From contig NZ_CP118631.1 in the NCBI RefSeq assembly GCF_028993635.1, positions 6,634,001 through 6,698,000 on the forward strand: a DNA stretch of 64,000 nt, written 5' to 3'. The notes beneath the pieces were generated by a model. The model was not told the origin of the DNA, did no database searches, and worked only from the letters and a program-made list of their open reading frames with translations. This DNA is from Mucilaginibacter sp. SJ (GTDB lineage Bacteria; Bacteroidota; Bacteroidia; Sphingobacteriales; Sphingobacteriaceae). Positions 1-8,983 of this stretch are shown here, piece by piece. Within the stretch, counting starts at the first letter, position 1. Each line of letters begins with the position of its first letter. Position numbers and translations under genes: made by a program.

Positions 1-2226
1 TAAATGGCTGTAATAGGCAGATTTGGTTTTACCCACATAGTTCCACCCGTGGTCCCAACCCTCAAGATAATAAGCATATTCAATTTTATCCGGAAACGAA
101 TATTCAAGCGCCGTGTAATGAACGGTAAGCGCAGCCTGTTCATAATTAAGGCGGATTGTTTTGAGATCGGCTACAGATTGGTTTTTTAGCAATTCACTGG
201 AACCATCGGTTTCTAAATTGTCAATTTTCAGGCCGGTTATGCGAAGATCAGGCCTATGGTCTGTTACCAATATGCTGTCCGGATTAAAAATGTTATATCC
301 ATTAATCCCTCCAAAAGCCATACTGCCCGATTGAAACCGGATAGCTGCGTTGTAATTAAATTGGAGGCTTTGCAAACCGTCAGAAACAATATAATTTGTA
401 AACTTGTTTTTTACCGGGGAAAACCTGCTTAAACCATTGTAAGTACTACACCATAGGTTTTCTTTATTGTCGATAAGGATGTTAAGGATTGAATTACCCG
501 GTAAACCATTGGCCTTGGTATACCTTACGTAGCTCATATCAGGGAGGTTGAATTTTAGCAATCCGCCCCCTTCTGTTCCAACCCATAAATGGTTTGAATT
601 ATCTGCTGTGATGGTTCTTATGCCATAGCCCACATTAAAAAAACGATGAGCCTTCTTAATTGTATCTATTTTAATGAGCTGGGTGTAATTACCGGCCCAT
701 AAGTTTCCATTACTGTCTTCAAATATAGCGTGTATGTTAACCAGGTTTTCATCAAATAGTTCAAAGCGGTCATTCTTTCGGTTATAAAGATATAATGGGC
801 CGCCCCTCGTAGTACCTGCCCATAAATGGTGCCTGGAATCTTCAAAAAGTTTCCATAGGTTTCTATCGGTTGTTTGAGTTAATGTATTATAACAGTTGTA
901 ATGCTTGAATTTGCCGGTAGCTTTGCTAAACTCGTCAATACCGCCGTTGAAAGAAGCCACCCATATTTTATTATCGAAGGTTTTAAGTATGCTTACAATA
1001 AAATCGGTACTTAAGCCCCCGCCGGTTGATGCATGGGTATAGCCGGTGTATGAATTATTTTTAATGTCCCAGTAAGAAAGCCCGCCGCCATCAGTGCCTA
1101 TCCATAGGTTATGCTTTTCATCTTCGCAAAAGGAAAGAATAAAATTATTGATCACACTGTTTTTGTTGAAGGGATCATTGTTAAAAAGTGCAAATGGCTT
1201 TTTAAAATTGTCCACCACGCTAACCCCGCCGCGCAGGGTTGCTATCCACTTTCTTGATTCCCTGTCATGAAAAACCGCGGTAACAGCTCCGCTACGCAAT
1301 GAGCCCGCTTTATTGCCGTTGGTAATAAAAGTTAATTTGCCATTATCTGGATTTAAAATATTGATACCGCCACCATCGGTAGCTATCCAGATATTACCCT
1401 TTTCGTCGAAACTTAAATTGGATATGTTATCGCTTGTAAGTTTATCAATAACGGGATAAAACCTGTTGATAGCTTGTGTTTTACTGTTAAATATAAATAA
1501 GCCGTTTTCAGTGCCAATCCAAAGGTTGCCCACTTTATCTGTAAGCAGGCAGCTGGCACTGTTAAGTTGAGTATTCATGATATTTATACGCCCGGATTTT
1601 GGATCATATAAACCCAGCCCCCGGTTTTTTACAAATACCCAAACGCCTGCCCGGGTTGGGCATAATGCTTTTACGCTATAATTATATTGGTTGGTGAGTC
1701 TCGTTTGCAGGTAAAGTTTCCTGGTTTTGTCATATCTCAATAATCCCAGCTCATCCGTTCCTATATATATACTACTGTCCTTATCGGTTACAATAACATT
1801 TATATTTGAAGTTATTTTTAATCGGCGCCCGCTGTTGTGCTCCCGGAAATATTCCGGATAAAAATAAGAGTCGGGGTAATTATAAAAAACAAGCCCGCGT
1901 TGTGTGCCTATCAGTATTTTGTTACCAACACCGTTTAAGGCACTTATATGATTGTAGGGGAGGGATTTGTTGTTGTTCCACTCGTTTCTGTAGACCTTAA
2001 ATTCATCACTGTCATACCGGTTTAAGCCATCATAAGTGCCCATCCACATAAAACCATATTGATCCTGGTAGAGAGATGTAACTGCATTATTGGACAGTCC
2101 GTTTTCGATACCAAGATACCGCACGGGCTGTCCGGCTGTGAAACCAAAAACATTTAGGTAAACGAAAAGGAACAGGCAACTAAAGTATATTTTCGGATTT
2201 AAGATGTTATTTATCCTACTATGCAT
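1..2226 (-). CDS. Hybrid two-component sensor (HTCS), N-terminal part, cut by window edge
   Basis: The reading frame is open from an ATG at 2226 to base 1, giving 742 residues without a stop; the C-terminus lies outside the window. After a signal-like hydrophobic segment (about residues 12-30) comes the hallmark first repeat of a periplasmic two-component-regulator propeller (residues 39-71, containing ENGLSNNAVTSLYQ and the WMGT/GLNRYD pattern). Further repeats of the type GLPGNSILNILIDNKENLW follow. The visible end, with EGWDHGWNYVG and AYYSHL, matches a Y_Y_Y domain. In this family a membrane helix, histidine kinase, receiver and AraC-type DNA-binding domain normally follow; that part is inferred. 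Such sensors usually control nearby glycan-use genes, here possibly the divergent DUF1080/heme-protein pair. Confidence 0.9.
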   Translation of the reverse strand, partial: MHSRINNILNPKIYFSCLFLFVYLNVFGFTAGQPVRYLGIENGLSNNAVTSLYQDQYGFMWMGTYDGLNRYDSDEFKVYRNEWNNNKSLPYNHISALNGVGNKILIGTQRGLVFYNYPDSYFYPEYFREHNSGRRLKITSNINVIVTDKDSSIYIGTDELGLLRYDKTRKLYLQTRLTNQYNYSVKALCPTRAGVWVFVKNRGLGLYDPKSGRINIMNTQLNSASCLLTDKVGNLWIGTENGLFIFNSKTQAINRFYPVIDKLTSDNISNLSFDEKGNIWIATDGGGINILNPDNGKLTFITNGNKAGSLRSGAVTAVFHDRESRKWIATLRGGVSVVDNFKKPFALFNNDPFNKNSVINNFILSFCEDEKHNLWIGTDGGGLSYWDIKNNSYTGYTHASTGGGLSTDFIVSILKTFDNKIWVASFNGGIDEFSKATGKFKHYNCYNTLTQTTDRNLWKLFEDSRHHLWAGTTRGGPLYLYNRKNDRFELFDENLVNIHAIFEDSNGNLWAGNYTQLIKIDTIKKAHRFFNVGYGIRTITADNSNHLWVGTEGGGLLKFNLPDMSYVRYTKANGLPGNSILNILIDNKENLWCSTYNGLSRFSPVKNKFTNYIVSDGLQSLQFNYNAAIRFQSGSMAFGGINGYNIFNPDSILVTDHRPDLRITGLKIDNLETDGSSELLKNQSVADLKTIRLNYEQAALTVHYTALEYSFPDKIEYAYYLEGWDHGWNYVGKTKSAYYSHL

Positions 2227-2573
2227 TATAAATTATTAGTTAATAATTGGTAAGTAAAAATATCAAAATGATTTACAAAAGTGTCTCGTTTTTTAATCCA
2301 AGTGATAATGTTACAAAGCAAGGGCAGGGGTAGTGTTGAGGGTGCTATTTTGAGTATATGTCTACAAGTTAATTGCTTCTATACTACCAGATAGTTTTCT
2401 GTATCTTGATTTTTACCGGCAATTTATTTTACCCCCTTAAATTTAGGGCTTTACCCCCTTTTTTTCTAATTCAATTACTGCATTTTTGATCAGCAGCCGG
2501 TTAAACCTATATAGCGATCTGCTTTTTATTTTTCGGGCAATAAGCTAATAGTTAGATAATCAAAAAATTGGTC
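2227..2573. promoter_or_regulatory. Divergent intergenic region between HTCS and DUF1080 genes
   Basis: This 347-bp stretch holds no plausible gene. It separates two divergently transcribed genes and must contain both promoters, but I cannot assign a convincing pair of -33/-7 elements. The only structure that stands out is a pair of 11-bp direct repeats, listed separately. Confidence 0.5.
2428..2460 (+). repeat. Two 11-bp direct repeats, candidate operator
   Basis: TTTACCCCCTT occurs at 2428-2438 and again at 2450-2460, 22 bp start to start, which is two helical turns. AraC-type DNA-binding domains, as found at the end of HTCS proteins, commonly bind direct repeats with about this spacing. 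Binding by the neighbouring HTCS is inference. Confidence 0.4.
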
Positions 2574-3431
2574 ATGATAAAGCGCGGATTCACTTTTTCG
2601 ACACTGAATGTTTTATTTTTAATAAGCCTCGCCATATTACTGGCGTTTAAACGCCCGGACTCAAAATTTAAAGTTAAGTGGGAACAGCTTTTTAACGGAA
2701 AGGATTTAACGGATTGGACTGTTAAAATCAGGAAACATCAGTTAAATGAAAATTTTGGTAACACCTTCAGGGTTGTTGATCATAAGATCCAGGTAAATTA
2801 TGATCAATATGAAAAATTTGATGACCAGTTTGGGCATTTGTTTTACAAAAAGCCTTTTTCTTATTACCTGATAGGTGTGGAGTATCGTTTCACAGGTAAC
2901 CAGGTAAAAGGTGGCCCCGCATGGGCGTTCCGCAACAGCGGAATTATGATACACGGGCAGGATCCTAAAACTATGAAGGTAGACCAGGATTTTCCAATAT
3001 CCATTGAGGTTCAGTTATTGGGCGGCAACGGTAAAGATAAACGGCCGACCGCGAACGTGTGCACCCCCGGTACACAGTACGTTTTAAATAACTCGGTTGT
3101 TAAAAGTCATTGCCTGGATTCAAAATCGGAAACCTTTCATGGCGATCAATGGGTTAGGGTGGAGGCTCTTGTTTTGGGCGATTCGCTGGTGGTACATTAT
3201 GTAAATGGAGAAGAAGTGTTACGTTACCAGCGTCCGCAATTAGATCCCGTTGGCAGCGCAGAGGAAGGTGCGTTGTTAAAAAGCGGTACAATTTCCCTGC
3301 AAAGCGAAAGCCATCCAGTTGAGTTTAGGAAAGTTGAAATTGTTAATCTTGAAAAATACGCGTATGATCCTCAGAAATTAGCCGACGTAATTAAGCAGTT
3401 AACCGCTGAGAAACGGATTCCTAAACAATAA
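2574..3431 (+). CDS. DUF1080 (3-keto-disaccharide hydrolase fold) secreted protein
   Basis: The 285-residue product has an N-terminal hydrophobic signal segment (about residues 8-25) followed by the family signature LFNGKDLTDW (residues 39-48). A concanavalin-like beta-sandwich is expected over the rest, with the conserved NSGIMIHGQ segment and the C-terminal GTISLQSESHPVEFRKVEI strand pattern. DUF1080 proteins are exported carbohydrate-active proteins; some hydrolyse 3-keto-glycosides. The ATG at 2574 is preferred over an in-frame TTG six bases earlier because it begins a normal signal peptide. The next gene starts 54 bp downstream on the same strand, so the two are probably co-transcribed, and DUF1080 proteins often sit beside heme-binding dehydrogenase-like proteins. 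Confidence 0.88.
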   Translation: MIKRGFTFSTLNVLFLISLAILLAFKRPDSKFKVKWEQLFNGKDLTDWTVKIRKHQLNENFGNTFRVVDHKIQVNYDQYEKFDDQFGHLFYKKPFSYYLIGVEYRFTGNQVKGGPAWAFRNSGIMIHGQDPKTMKVDQDFPISIEVQLLGGNGKDKRPTANVCTPGTQYVLNNSVVKSHCLDSKSETFHGDQWVRVEALVLGDSLVVHYVNGEEVLRYQRPQLDPVGSAEEGALLKSGTISLQSESHPVEFRKVEIVNLEKYAYDPQKLADVIKQLTAEKRIPKQ

Positions 3432-3485
3432 ATAAAATAAAAAGACTAATTTGACTGCCTTTTACCTGTATAATTAAAAATAACA

Positions 3486-6158
3486 ATGTTAAAGTTTTCC
3501 TTAACCCTATTCCTCTGTTTATCTTTCTTTTTGACGTTCAAATATTTTGCAAATACCCGCAGTAACGAAGCGGGACCCACTAAACCAAATACTTTGGCTT
3601 CAATACGAGGACAAAGTCATTCTAAGAGCGATTCGCTCCATTGGCCAGCCGGCTTTACAATCACCAGGTTTGCCGGACCTGAGCTTACACCAAGTCCGGC
3701 TTGTTTAGCTGTGGCTGCCACAGGCGAGGTGTTTGTTGGCGTTGATATGATTGGTTCGCTGGGTAAAGATCCCGGGAAAGGGCGGATAATTAAACTTATC
3801 GATAGCGATAATGATGGCAAGTTAGATAAGCATACAGATTTTGCTGATGTTGATGATCCGCGCGGTATACTCATCATGGGCGACCAGGTTTTTGTGCTCC
3901 ATACAGTTTTTTCAAAAGAAACACTTAAGGCAACCGGTATGATCCTTGAAGTTTTTGAAGATAAAGATCATGATGGCATAGCCGACGGGCCGCCAAAACC
4001 ACTCGTCGAACACCTGAGTAATGCTCACATGCTGGTTGAACGCGGAACAGACCATGCAACTAATGGCATCCGTATGGGGATTGATGGATGGATCTACATA
4101 GCTGTTGGCGATTTCGGCTTTCATGATGCTACCGACCGCGATGGTAAAAAACTGACCATGCTTGGCGGCGGCATTATAAGGGTAAGGCCTAATGGCAAAG
4201 AAATGGAGGTTTATACTCACGGTACCCGCAATATTTATGATGTTGCCATAGATCCGTACATGAATGTATTTACCCGAGACAATACCAATGATGGCGGTGG
4301 CTGGAACATCCGTTTTTCGCATCATATTCAATCGGGCGAATATGGTTACCCCTTATTATTTCAGCATTTTACAGATGAGATTCTGCCCGCCCTGGTTGAT
4401 TTGGGCGGCGGTTCAGGCACAGGTTCGCTGTTTATGGATGAACCTACCTGGCCCGAAAAATATAACCATGTACCTATGACGGCCGACTGGGGACGGAGCG
4501 AACTTTATATTAATAGGGTAAAACCAGATGGTGCCAGTTTTAAACAAACTGAGGAACCGTTTATTGAACTACCCCAGATCACTGATCTGGATGTTGATGG
4601 TTCGGGGCGGCTTTATCTTTCAGCCTGGGATGGCGCGGGATATTCGGGCAGTGCATCAAAGGGCTATGTTATCAGGGCCATACCTAATGGATGGAACTAT
4701 AAAGCATTTCCTGATGTTAAAGCGCTGGCCGTAGCTGATTTGGCCAATATGTTAAAATCAGAAAGCGCAGTGGCGAGATTAAATGCTTCACAGGAACTTA
4801 TTACAAGACCGGCTGACGAAAGCAGCAAGGCAGCTTTTGCCATAGCATCAGATGCAAGTGTTGCTTTATATGCACGGGTGGCTGCTCTTTTTACTTACGG
4901 ACAAATTGCCCGGGAGAGCGGAATAGCTAACCTTGTACAACTTACGGAGGATAATGCTCTGAGGGAATTTGCATTACGAGCCTTAACAGACAGGAAAGAA
5001 GGAATAGCACAAGTGCCAATAGCTCCCTTTTTGAACGGGCTGAAAGATCCGTCTCCACGCGTGAAGGCTGCGGCAATTATAGGTTTGGGTCGTCTTGGCC
5101 GTTTAGAAGCAACTTCTGAATTACTTAAAACACAAGTTCCTGCAAGTTTTGCAGCGCCTGCTAAAAATACCGAAGGACCACATGCCACGCCAAATTCGGC
5201 CATAATACTGCCCCACCTGGCTGTGAGGGCACTTGTAAGCATGAATGCGGTTGATGCATGCGTTAGTGCAATTGGAACTACCAATTCGACATTAGCATTA
5301 TGGGCATTGCGGTATATGTACGATACTAAAGCGGTAAATGGTTTGATTGCTGCTTACCCCAAAATCAAAGATGTAAAAACAAAGAAACAAATATTGGTAA
5401 CCCTGGCACGCCTTTATAAGCAGGAAGCTCCTTATGATGCATCCTGGTGGTGGGGAACCCGGCCCGATTCACATGGCCCTATTTACAAAGGTATAACCTG
5501 GGAAGGCTCAGCTCGTATCGAAAAATTCCTGACGCTTGAACGGAGCAAAGCAGGCCCTGCAGGCAAAAAATTTTATGCTGATTTGAATGAGCGTCATCAA
5601 ATGGGGATCATGGCGTTTGGCGGTGAAGAAAAAAGTGTTCCAGCAAAAGAGGTTAAAGTAGACTTGTCAAAGATCCTGAACAAAAAAGGGCAGATCGGCA
5701 ATTCGTCTATTGAAGATGTGATGTTAATGTTAGCCAAAGTTAAGGGAGATCCAAAAAAAGGGAAGGCACTATTTACACAGCAAGGTTGTGTAGCCTGCCA
5801 TAGCCTTACACGCGGCGAAAAATTAAAAGGGCCGTTTATGGGCCAGATCGGATCTATCATGAACCGCCAGCAAATTGCCGAATCCATCTTAAAACCCAGC
5901 GCTTCCATTTCGCAGGGATTTGCCACTGTTATGATTACAGCTAAAGGCAATAAAAACTATATGGGATTTATTACAGATGAGTCGGCCCAAAAAATAGTGA
6001 TGAGAAACATTACCGGGGATATATTTACTATTAAATCAAGCGATGTGCTTACCCGGAAAGAGTTGAAAACATCTATGATGCCTGTAGGGCTTGCCAATGC
6101 ATTATCATATGATGAATTTGCCTCATTGGTTACTTTTCTATCTCAACAAAAAAATTGA
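3486..6158 (+). CDS. PVC-type heme-binding protein: sorbosone-dehydrogenase-like propeller, HEAT repeats, cytochrome c
   Basis: This 890-residue exported protein begins with a signal peptide (MLKFSLTLFLCLSFFLTF). Residues from about 55 to 400 resemble the beta-propeller of membrane-bound glucose/sorbosone dehydrogenases (segments such as GRIIKLIDSDNDGKLD, HATNGIRMGIDGWIYIAVGD). A helical region rich in alanine and leucine (about 415-620) looks like HEAT repeats. The C-terminus carries one c-type heme motif, CVACH at residues 768-772, within the domain called putative heme-binding in Planctomycetes and Bacteroidota, ending with the MMPVGLA methionine region typical of an axial ligand. The likely role is periplasmic oxidation of a sugar with transfer of electrons to a cytochrome. 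It follows a DUF1080 gene, consistent with a 3-keto-sugar route; the substrate is unknown. Confidence 0.9.
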   Translation: MLKFSLTLFLCLSFFLTFKYFANTRSNEAGPTKPNTLASIRGQSHSKSDSLHWPAGFTITRFAGPELTPSPACLAVAATGEVFVGVDMIGSLGKDPGKGRIIKLIDSDNDGKLDKHTDFADVDDPRGILIMGDQVFVLHTVFSKETLKATGMILEVFEDKDHDGIADGPPKPLVEHLSNAHMLVERGTDHATNGIRMGIDGWIYIAVGDFGFHDATDRDGKKLTMLGGGIIRVRPNGKEMEVYTHGTRNIYDVAIDPYMNVFTRDNTNDGGGWNIRFSHHIQSGEYGYPLLFQHFTDEILPALVDLGGGSGTGSLFMDEPTWPEKYNHVPMTADWGRSELYINRVKPDGASFKQTEEPFIELPQITDLDVDGSGRLYLSAWDGAGYSGSASKGYVIRAIPNGWNYKAFPDVKALAVADLANMLKSESAVARLNASQELITRPADESSKAAFAIASDASVALYARVAALFTYGQIARESGIANLVQLTEDNALREFALRALTDRKEGIAQVPIAPFLNGLKDPSPRVKAAAIIGLGRLGRLEATSELLKTQVPASFAAPAKNTEGPHATPNSAIILPHLAVRALVSMNAVDACVSAIGTTNSTLALWALRYMYDTKAVNGLIAAYPKIKDVKTKKQILVTLARLYKQEAPYDASWWWGTRPDSHGPIYKGITWEGSARIEKFLTLERSKAGPAGKKFYADLNERHQMGIMAFGGEEKSVPAKEVKVDLSKILNKKGQIGNSSIEDVMLMLAKVKGDPKKGKALFTQQGCVACHSLTRGEKLKGPFMGQIGSIMNRQQIAESILKPSASISQGFATVMITAKGNKNYMGFITDESAQKIVMRNITGDIFTIKSSDVLTRKELKTSMMPVGLANALSYDEFASLVTFLSQQKN

Positions 6159-6222
6159 CATTAAAAGCGAATTAATTAGTTATTTGAAAATCAATGGCCA
6201 TGAAGTATCTTGGTATCTAGTT

Positions 6223-6261
6223 AACCTGCAATCTGCGTTATGTTTACGTAGATTGCAGGTT
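6223..6261. repeat. 16-bp stem hairpin between genes
   Basis: AACCTGCAATCTGCGT (6223-6238) pairs with ACGTAGATTGCAGGTT (6246-6261) with one G-T wobble, around a 7-nt loop. It lies 64 bp after the heme-protein stop and 19 bp before the next start. It has no T-tract, so termination is possible but not clear; it could also be an mRNA 3'-end stabiliser. Confidence 0.6.
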
Positions 6262-6280
6262 GAAATCTAAAGCCACAAAT

Positions 6281-6643
6281 ATGCAACACAAAGCTATATC
6301 GCTCAGGCCGTTCATCGGTGCAAAAGATTTTGAAACCTCTCGCAGTTTTTATCGTGACCTGGGTTTTGAGGAGGTTGTGTTGGATCCTAATATGTCGGTG
6401 TTCAAGTTAGGTCAACTGGCATTTTATCTGCAAAAAGCATATGTTAAAGATTGGATAGATAATACCATGCTGTTTTTGGAAGTTGATGATGTGGCCCGTT
6501 ACTGGAACGAGCTGTTAGCTTTGGATTTACCTTCCAAATATGCCGGCGTAAGATTAACCCCAGTCCGCGTGGAGCAATGGGGGAGGGAATGTTTTTTACA
6601 CGATCCCTCCGGGATCCTTTGGCATTTTGGCGAATTTTTTTAA
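6281..6643 (+). CDS. VOC family (glyoxalase/bleomycin-resistance fold) protein
   Basis: The 120-residue product has the beta-alpha-beta-beta-beta pattern of the vicinal oxygen chelate fold: an opening strand followed by ETSRSFYRDLGFEEV, a second module with EVDDVARYWNELLALD, and a closing DPSGILWHFGEFF. The final DPSG-x-LWHFGE matches the typical metal-site end of small VOC proteins. The ATG at 6281 is preferred because the in-frame TTG at 6260 lies inside the 3' arm of the upstream hairpin. Substrate cannot be deduced; these proteins are often annotated as glyoxalase or bleomycin resistance. The stop is 6 bp from the stop of the convergent next gene. Confidence 0.85.
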   Translation: MQHKAISLRPFIGAKDFETSRSFYRDLGFEEVVLDPNMSVFKLGQLAFYLQKAYVKDWIDNTMLFLEVDDVARYWNELLALDLPSKYAGVRLTPVRVEQWGRECFLHDPSGILWHFGEFF

Positions 6644-6649
6644 TAAACC

Positions 6650-8338
6650 TTAATTCTTTTTGATTGCCGACAGATCAAAAGCAATTGTATTAGCCTGCGG
6701 CTTTAATCTGAATACTGTTCCATTCCCCGGTTCGGAAAACGTGCCTTTTGTGGCCTTGAAGACGTATTGAATTCCCTCAAAGCTGCAACTGATTTGTTTA
6801 TTTTGGATGGCCTCGAAAGGAAGCTTCGCTCCGGAAGCTATGGTCATATCAAAATACCAGTTATCAACCTGCGTACTTACCAGTTTCATTGATAATTGTT
6901 TTTCGTTAAGGTCGATTTCAAATGTACCTTTTACGGATGTTAGCGGCCATGATATGTGCAGGCTGCCCGATCCGGGGTGGGTATAAACGGGATCTTTACC
7001 TGCTAACAAAACTTCTTTACCGTTCATCATTGCTTTAAGCCTTAATCCGGCTATCTGATCGGGCTTGCTCCAAATGTAGCCGTCTATCACCGGTAAGGTA
7101 AAAAAGGTACATTCGTTTGATGTGGCAACATTCTTAGTGTAAACAGATGGAAAGCTTTCATCAAAAAGATGAAGGTCGCGAACGCGTAGGTTACCTTTTT
7201 CCCATAACAGGTTAATGCGGTAAAAGCGGCTGTTAAACCACACCGTTTTTAAATCGCTTTCGCCAAGGTCATGACTTACTGTGAATGATGTGGCAGGCGT
7301 TACTTTGTATTGTTTTTTGAACCAGCGGCCTGATGTTTCCATGGTTTCCACTCTAATCTTGCGCTCATCCCGCAAACGGGCTATTAAGGGCATCTGAATC
7401 TCAAAGCCTTTAGCCATGGCATCCCATGTGAAGGAGTTTTCCTGGCCGGCCTGCGTATAATTAAAGCCGAGTGCTTTATCCTCCGTAAATGATTTAAAGA
7501 ACCAGTTCACCCAGTCGGCATCGCCGCCGCCAAATTTGTAAACAGGCTCTAATGTCACAACACCCTGACGCGTTGTGCCAAGTCCATTATCATATTGCCT
7601 TATTGGGTCGCTGCCCAGCATTCTGAAAATAGGTACCGGGATCTGGTTAACCGCATTTTGGGCGGGCATGTATGAGTTGATCTTGCTGGGGTAGTAAGCC
7701 TGGTTCCAGTAACCTCCCCACAGGGTGTAGCCATCAGTACCATATTGGTCTTTACAGTTGGCCGATGCTACAATATGGTACTTTTGGTATATGTACTCCA
7801 GGCTGTAGCTGTCAATAAACCATGATGCAACAGATTTTGGATAATAACCAAAGATCTTTTTAAAATCGGCCATATAAACATCAATTAGTTTTTTGCGCTC
7901 TTTTGGCGTGTAACCGGTAGAGAAGCCGATGTTTGCGCGCCAGTCCCAGGGATAACGGCCGCGCCATTTTAATCCTGCTTTTTCAACCTGTGGTTGAGGG
8001 ATTTCCCACCATGCTCCGATCTCGAATAAATTATGTGGTAAGGCTTTTAATAATTTTTGATACCGCGGATCAATCAGCGCATCGTACTGTAACAGGAAAG
8101 TACCTCCAAGCTTGTATCTTTTCATGATCTCCACCTGCTTTACAACAGTTTGATACAATACATCCCTGGTAATCGCCGAATCGCGCGGCTCAAGCAGGCG
8201 AATGAAGTTAACGATGTTAACTATCCTTGACGTTGAGGGCTCTTTGACAGGGTGAGTCTGGCCGTAGGAGGCGTGACAAAGTGAGCTTAATATACAGAGG
8301 CAAAGAATAGTGAATCTGAAGCAGCGTATGTTTTTCAT
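6650..8338 (-). CDS. Secreted DUF3863/DUF3864-like protein, putative carbohydrate-active
   Basis: The product is 562 residues when started at the ATG at 8338, which opens a clean signal peptide (MKNIRCFRFTILCLCILSSL, cleavage near ASYGQ). The next part, with IVNFIRLLEPRD, YKLGGTFLLQYDAL and PKSVASWFIDSYSLEY, resembles the Bacteroidota DUF3863 family, a TIM-barrel-like domain related to polysaccharide deacetylases and glycoside hydrolases; the second half would be the associated beta-rich DUF3864 domain. I assign the family from memory of its motifs. A longer in-frame TTG start at 8374 would put the signal peptide internally and is rejected. No substrate is known; its place in a carbohydrate region suggests a glycan-related role. 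Confidence 0.7.
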   Translation of the reverse strand: MKNIRCFRFTILCLCILSSLCHASYGQTHPVKEPSTSRIVNIVNFIRLLEPRDSAITRDVLYQTVVKQVEIMKRYKLGGTFLLQYDALIDPRYQKLLKALPHNLFEIGAWWEIPQPQVEKAGLKWRGRYPWDWRANIGFSTGYTPKERKKLIDVYMADFKKIFGYYPKSVASWFIDSYSLEYIYQKYHIVASANCKDQYGTDGYTLWGGYWNQAYYPSKINSYMPAQNAVNQIPVPIFRMLGSDPIRQYDNGLGTTRQGVVTLEPVYKFGGGDADWVNWFFKSFTEDKALGFNYTQAGQENSFTWDAMAKGFEIQMPLIARLRDERKIRVETMETSGRWFKKQYKVTPATSFTVSHDLGESDLKTVWFNSRFYRINLLWEKGNLRVRDLHLFDESFPSVYTKNVATSNECTFFTLPVIDGYIWSKPDQIAGLRLKAMMNGKEVLLAGKDPVYTHPGSGSLHISWPLTSVKGTFEIDLNEKQLSMKLVSTQVDNWYFDMTIASGAKLPFEAIQNKQISCSFEGIQYVFKATKGTFSEPGNGTVFRLKPQANTIAFDLSAIKKN

Positions 8339-8542
8339 TGAAGTGAATGATGCAAATTGAGTAAACAAGAGCAATGAAACTACCCCTGCTTGATTTTATG
8401 TAAAGCTTATACTGGCATACTAAGCTATTTATAACAAAAAACTCAACTGTCCCCATCTGTCTGTTTCGTATGATCAGGGGCTTCTACGGGTAACCCTGGA
8501 TGGGATATCGGATGTCATTTGGACGGCGCCATTAATGCCTTA

Positions 8543-8850
8543 TTATTCTTCAACCGCTTTCATCGTGAATATGTCACTGTAATATTTGCGATTGGCATAG
8601 CCCAGCAGCAGGTTAGGTACTACAACTGTAACACCATAAGCTATCCGGATGGTACTAAAAATGTATACAACGGCAATACATTTAAACTGATCGGGAATAA
8701 TACCACGGCCGAAAATGGCGCATAACGGTTAAACATCAATGACAGTCCGTCCGCTATCTGTATCACCTTTTGCATGGGATAAAAATATCCCGTAGCTTTT
8801 AAATTTGCTATAAACGCCCTGGCCACACTTTGAAAATATATGAGTGGTTA
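8543..8850 (-). pseudogene. DoxX-like membrane protein remnant with frameshift
   Basis: On the minus strand, one frame (about 8850-8641) reads ANLKATGYFYPMQKVIQIAD then GLSLMFNRYAPFSAVVLFPI and SLNVLPLYTFLVPSG before a stop. A second frame continues from about 8650 with IAYGVTVVVPNLLLGYANRK and ends at 8543. Joined, these match the order of a DoxX-family protein (GYF-P--K--EI--G, NRY-P, N-----FL-PSG, then NL-L-YA-RKYY). The N-terminal helix is missing, with an in-frame stop just upstream, and a frameshift lies near 8645. I therefore read it as a decayed gene. The rest of 8339-8983 shows nothing I can name. Confidence 0.55.
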
Positions 8851-8983
8851 ATCAATCTTGCAGCTTGATGTCATTACTCTGCCGGCACCTAATAAGGTTT
8901 AAGTGAGAGCGTTTTAATGTCTATTTAGTTGATTTTGTATGAATTACGCCGAATTTAGTTTAAATTAGGTTAAAAGTACCCGT

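Noticed and set aside
8519..8725. A 68-residue plus-strand open frame
   Set aside because: It is antisense to the DoxX remnant and has no recognisable features.
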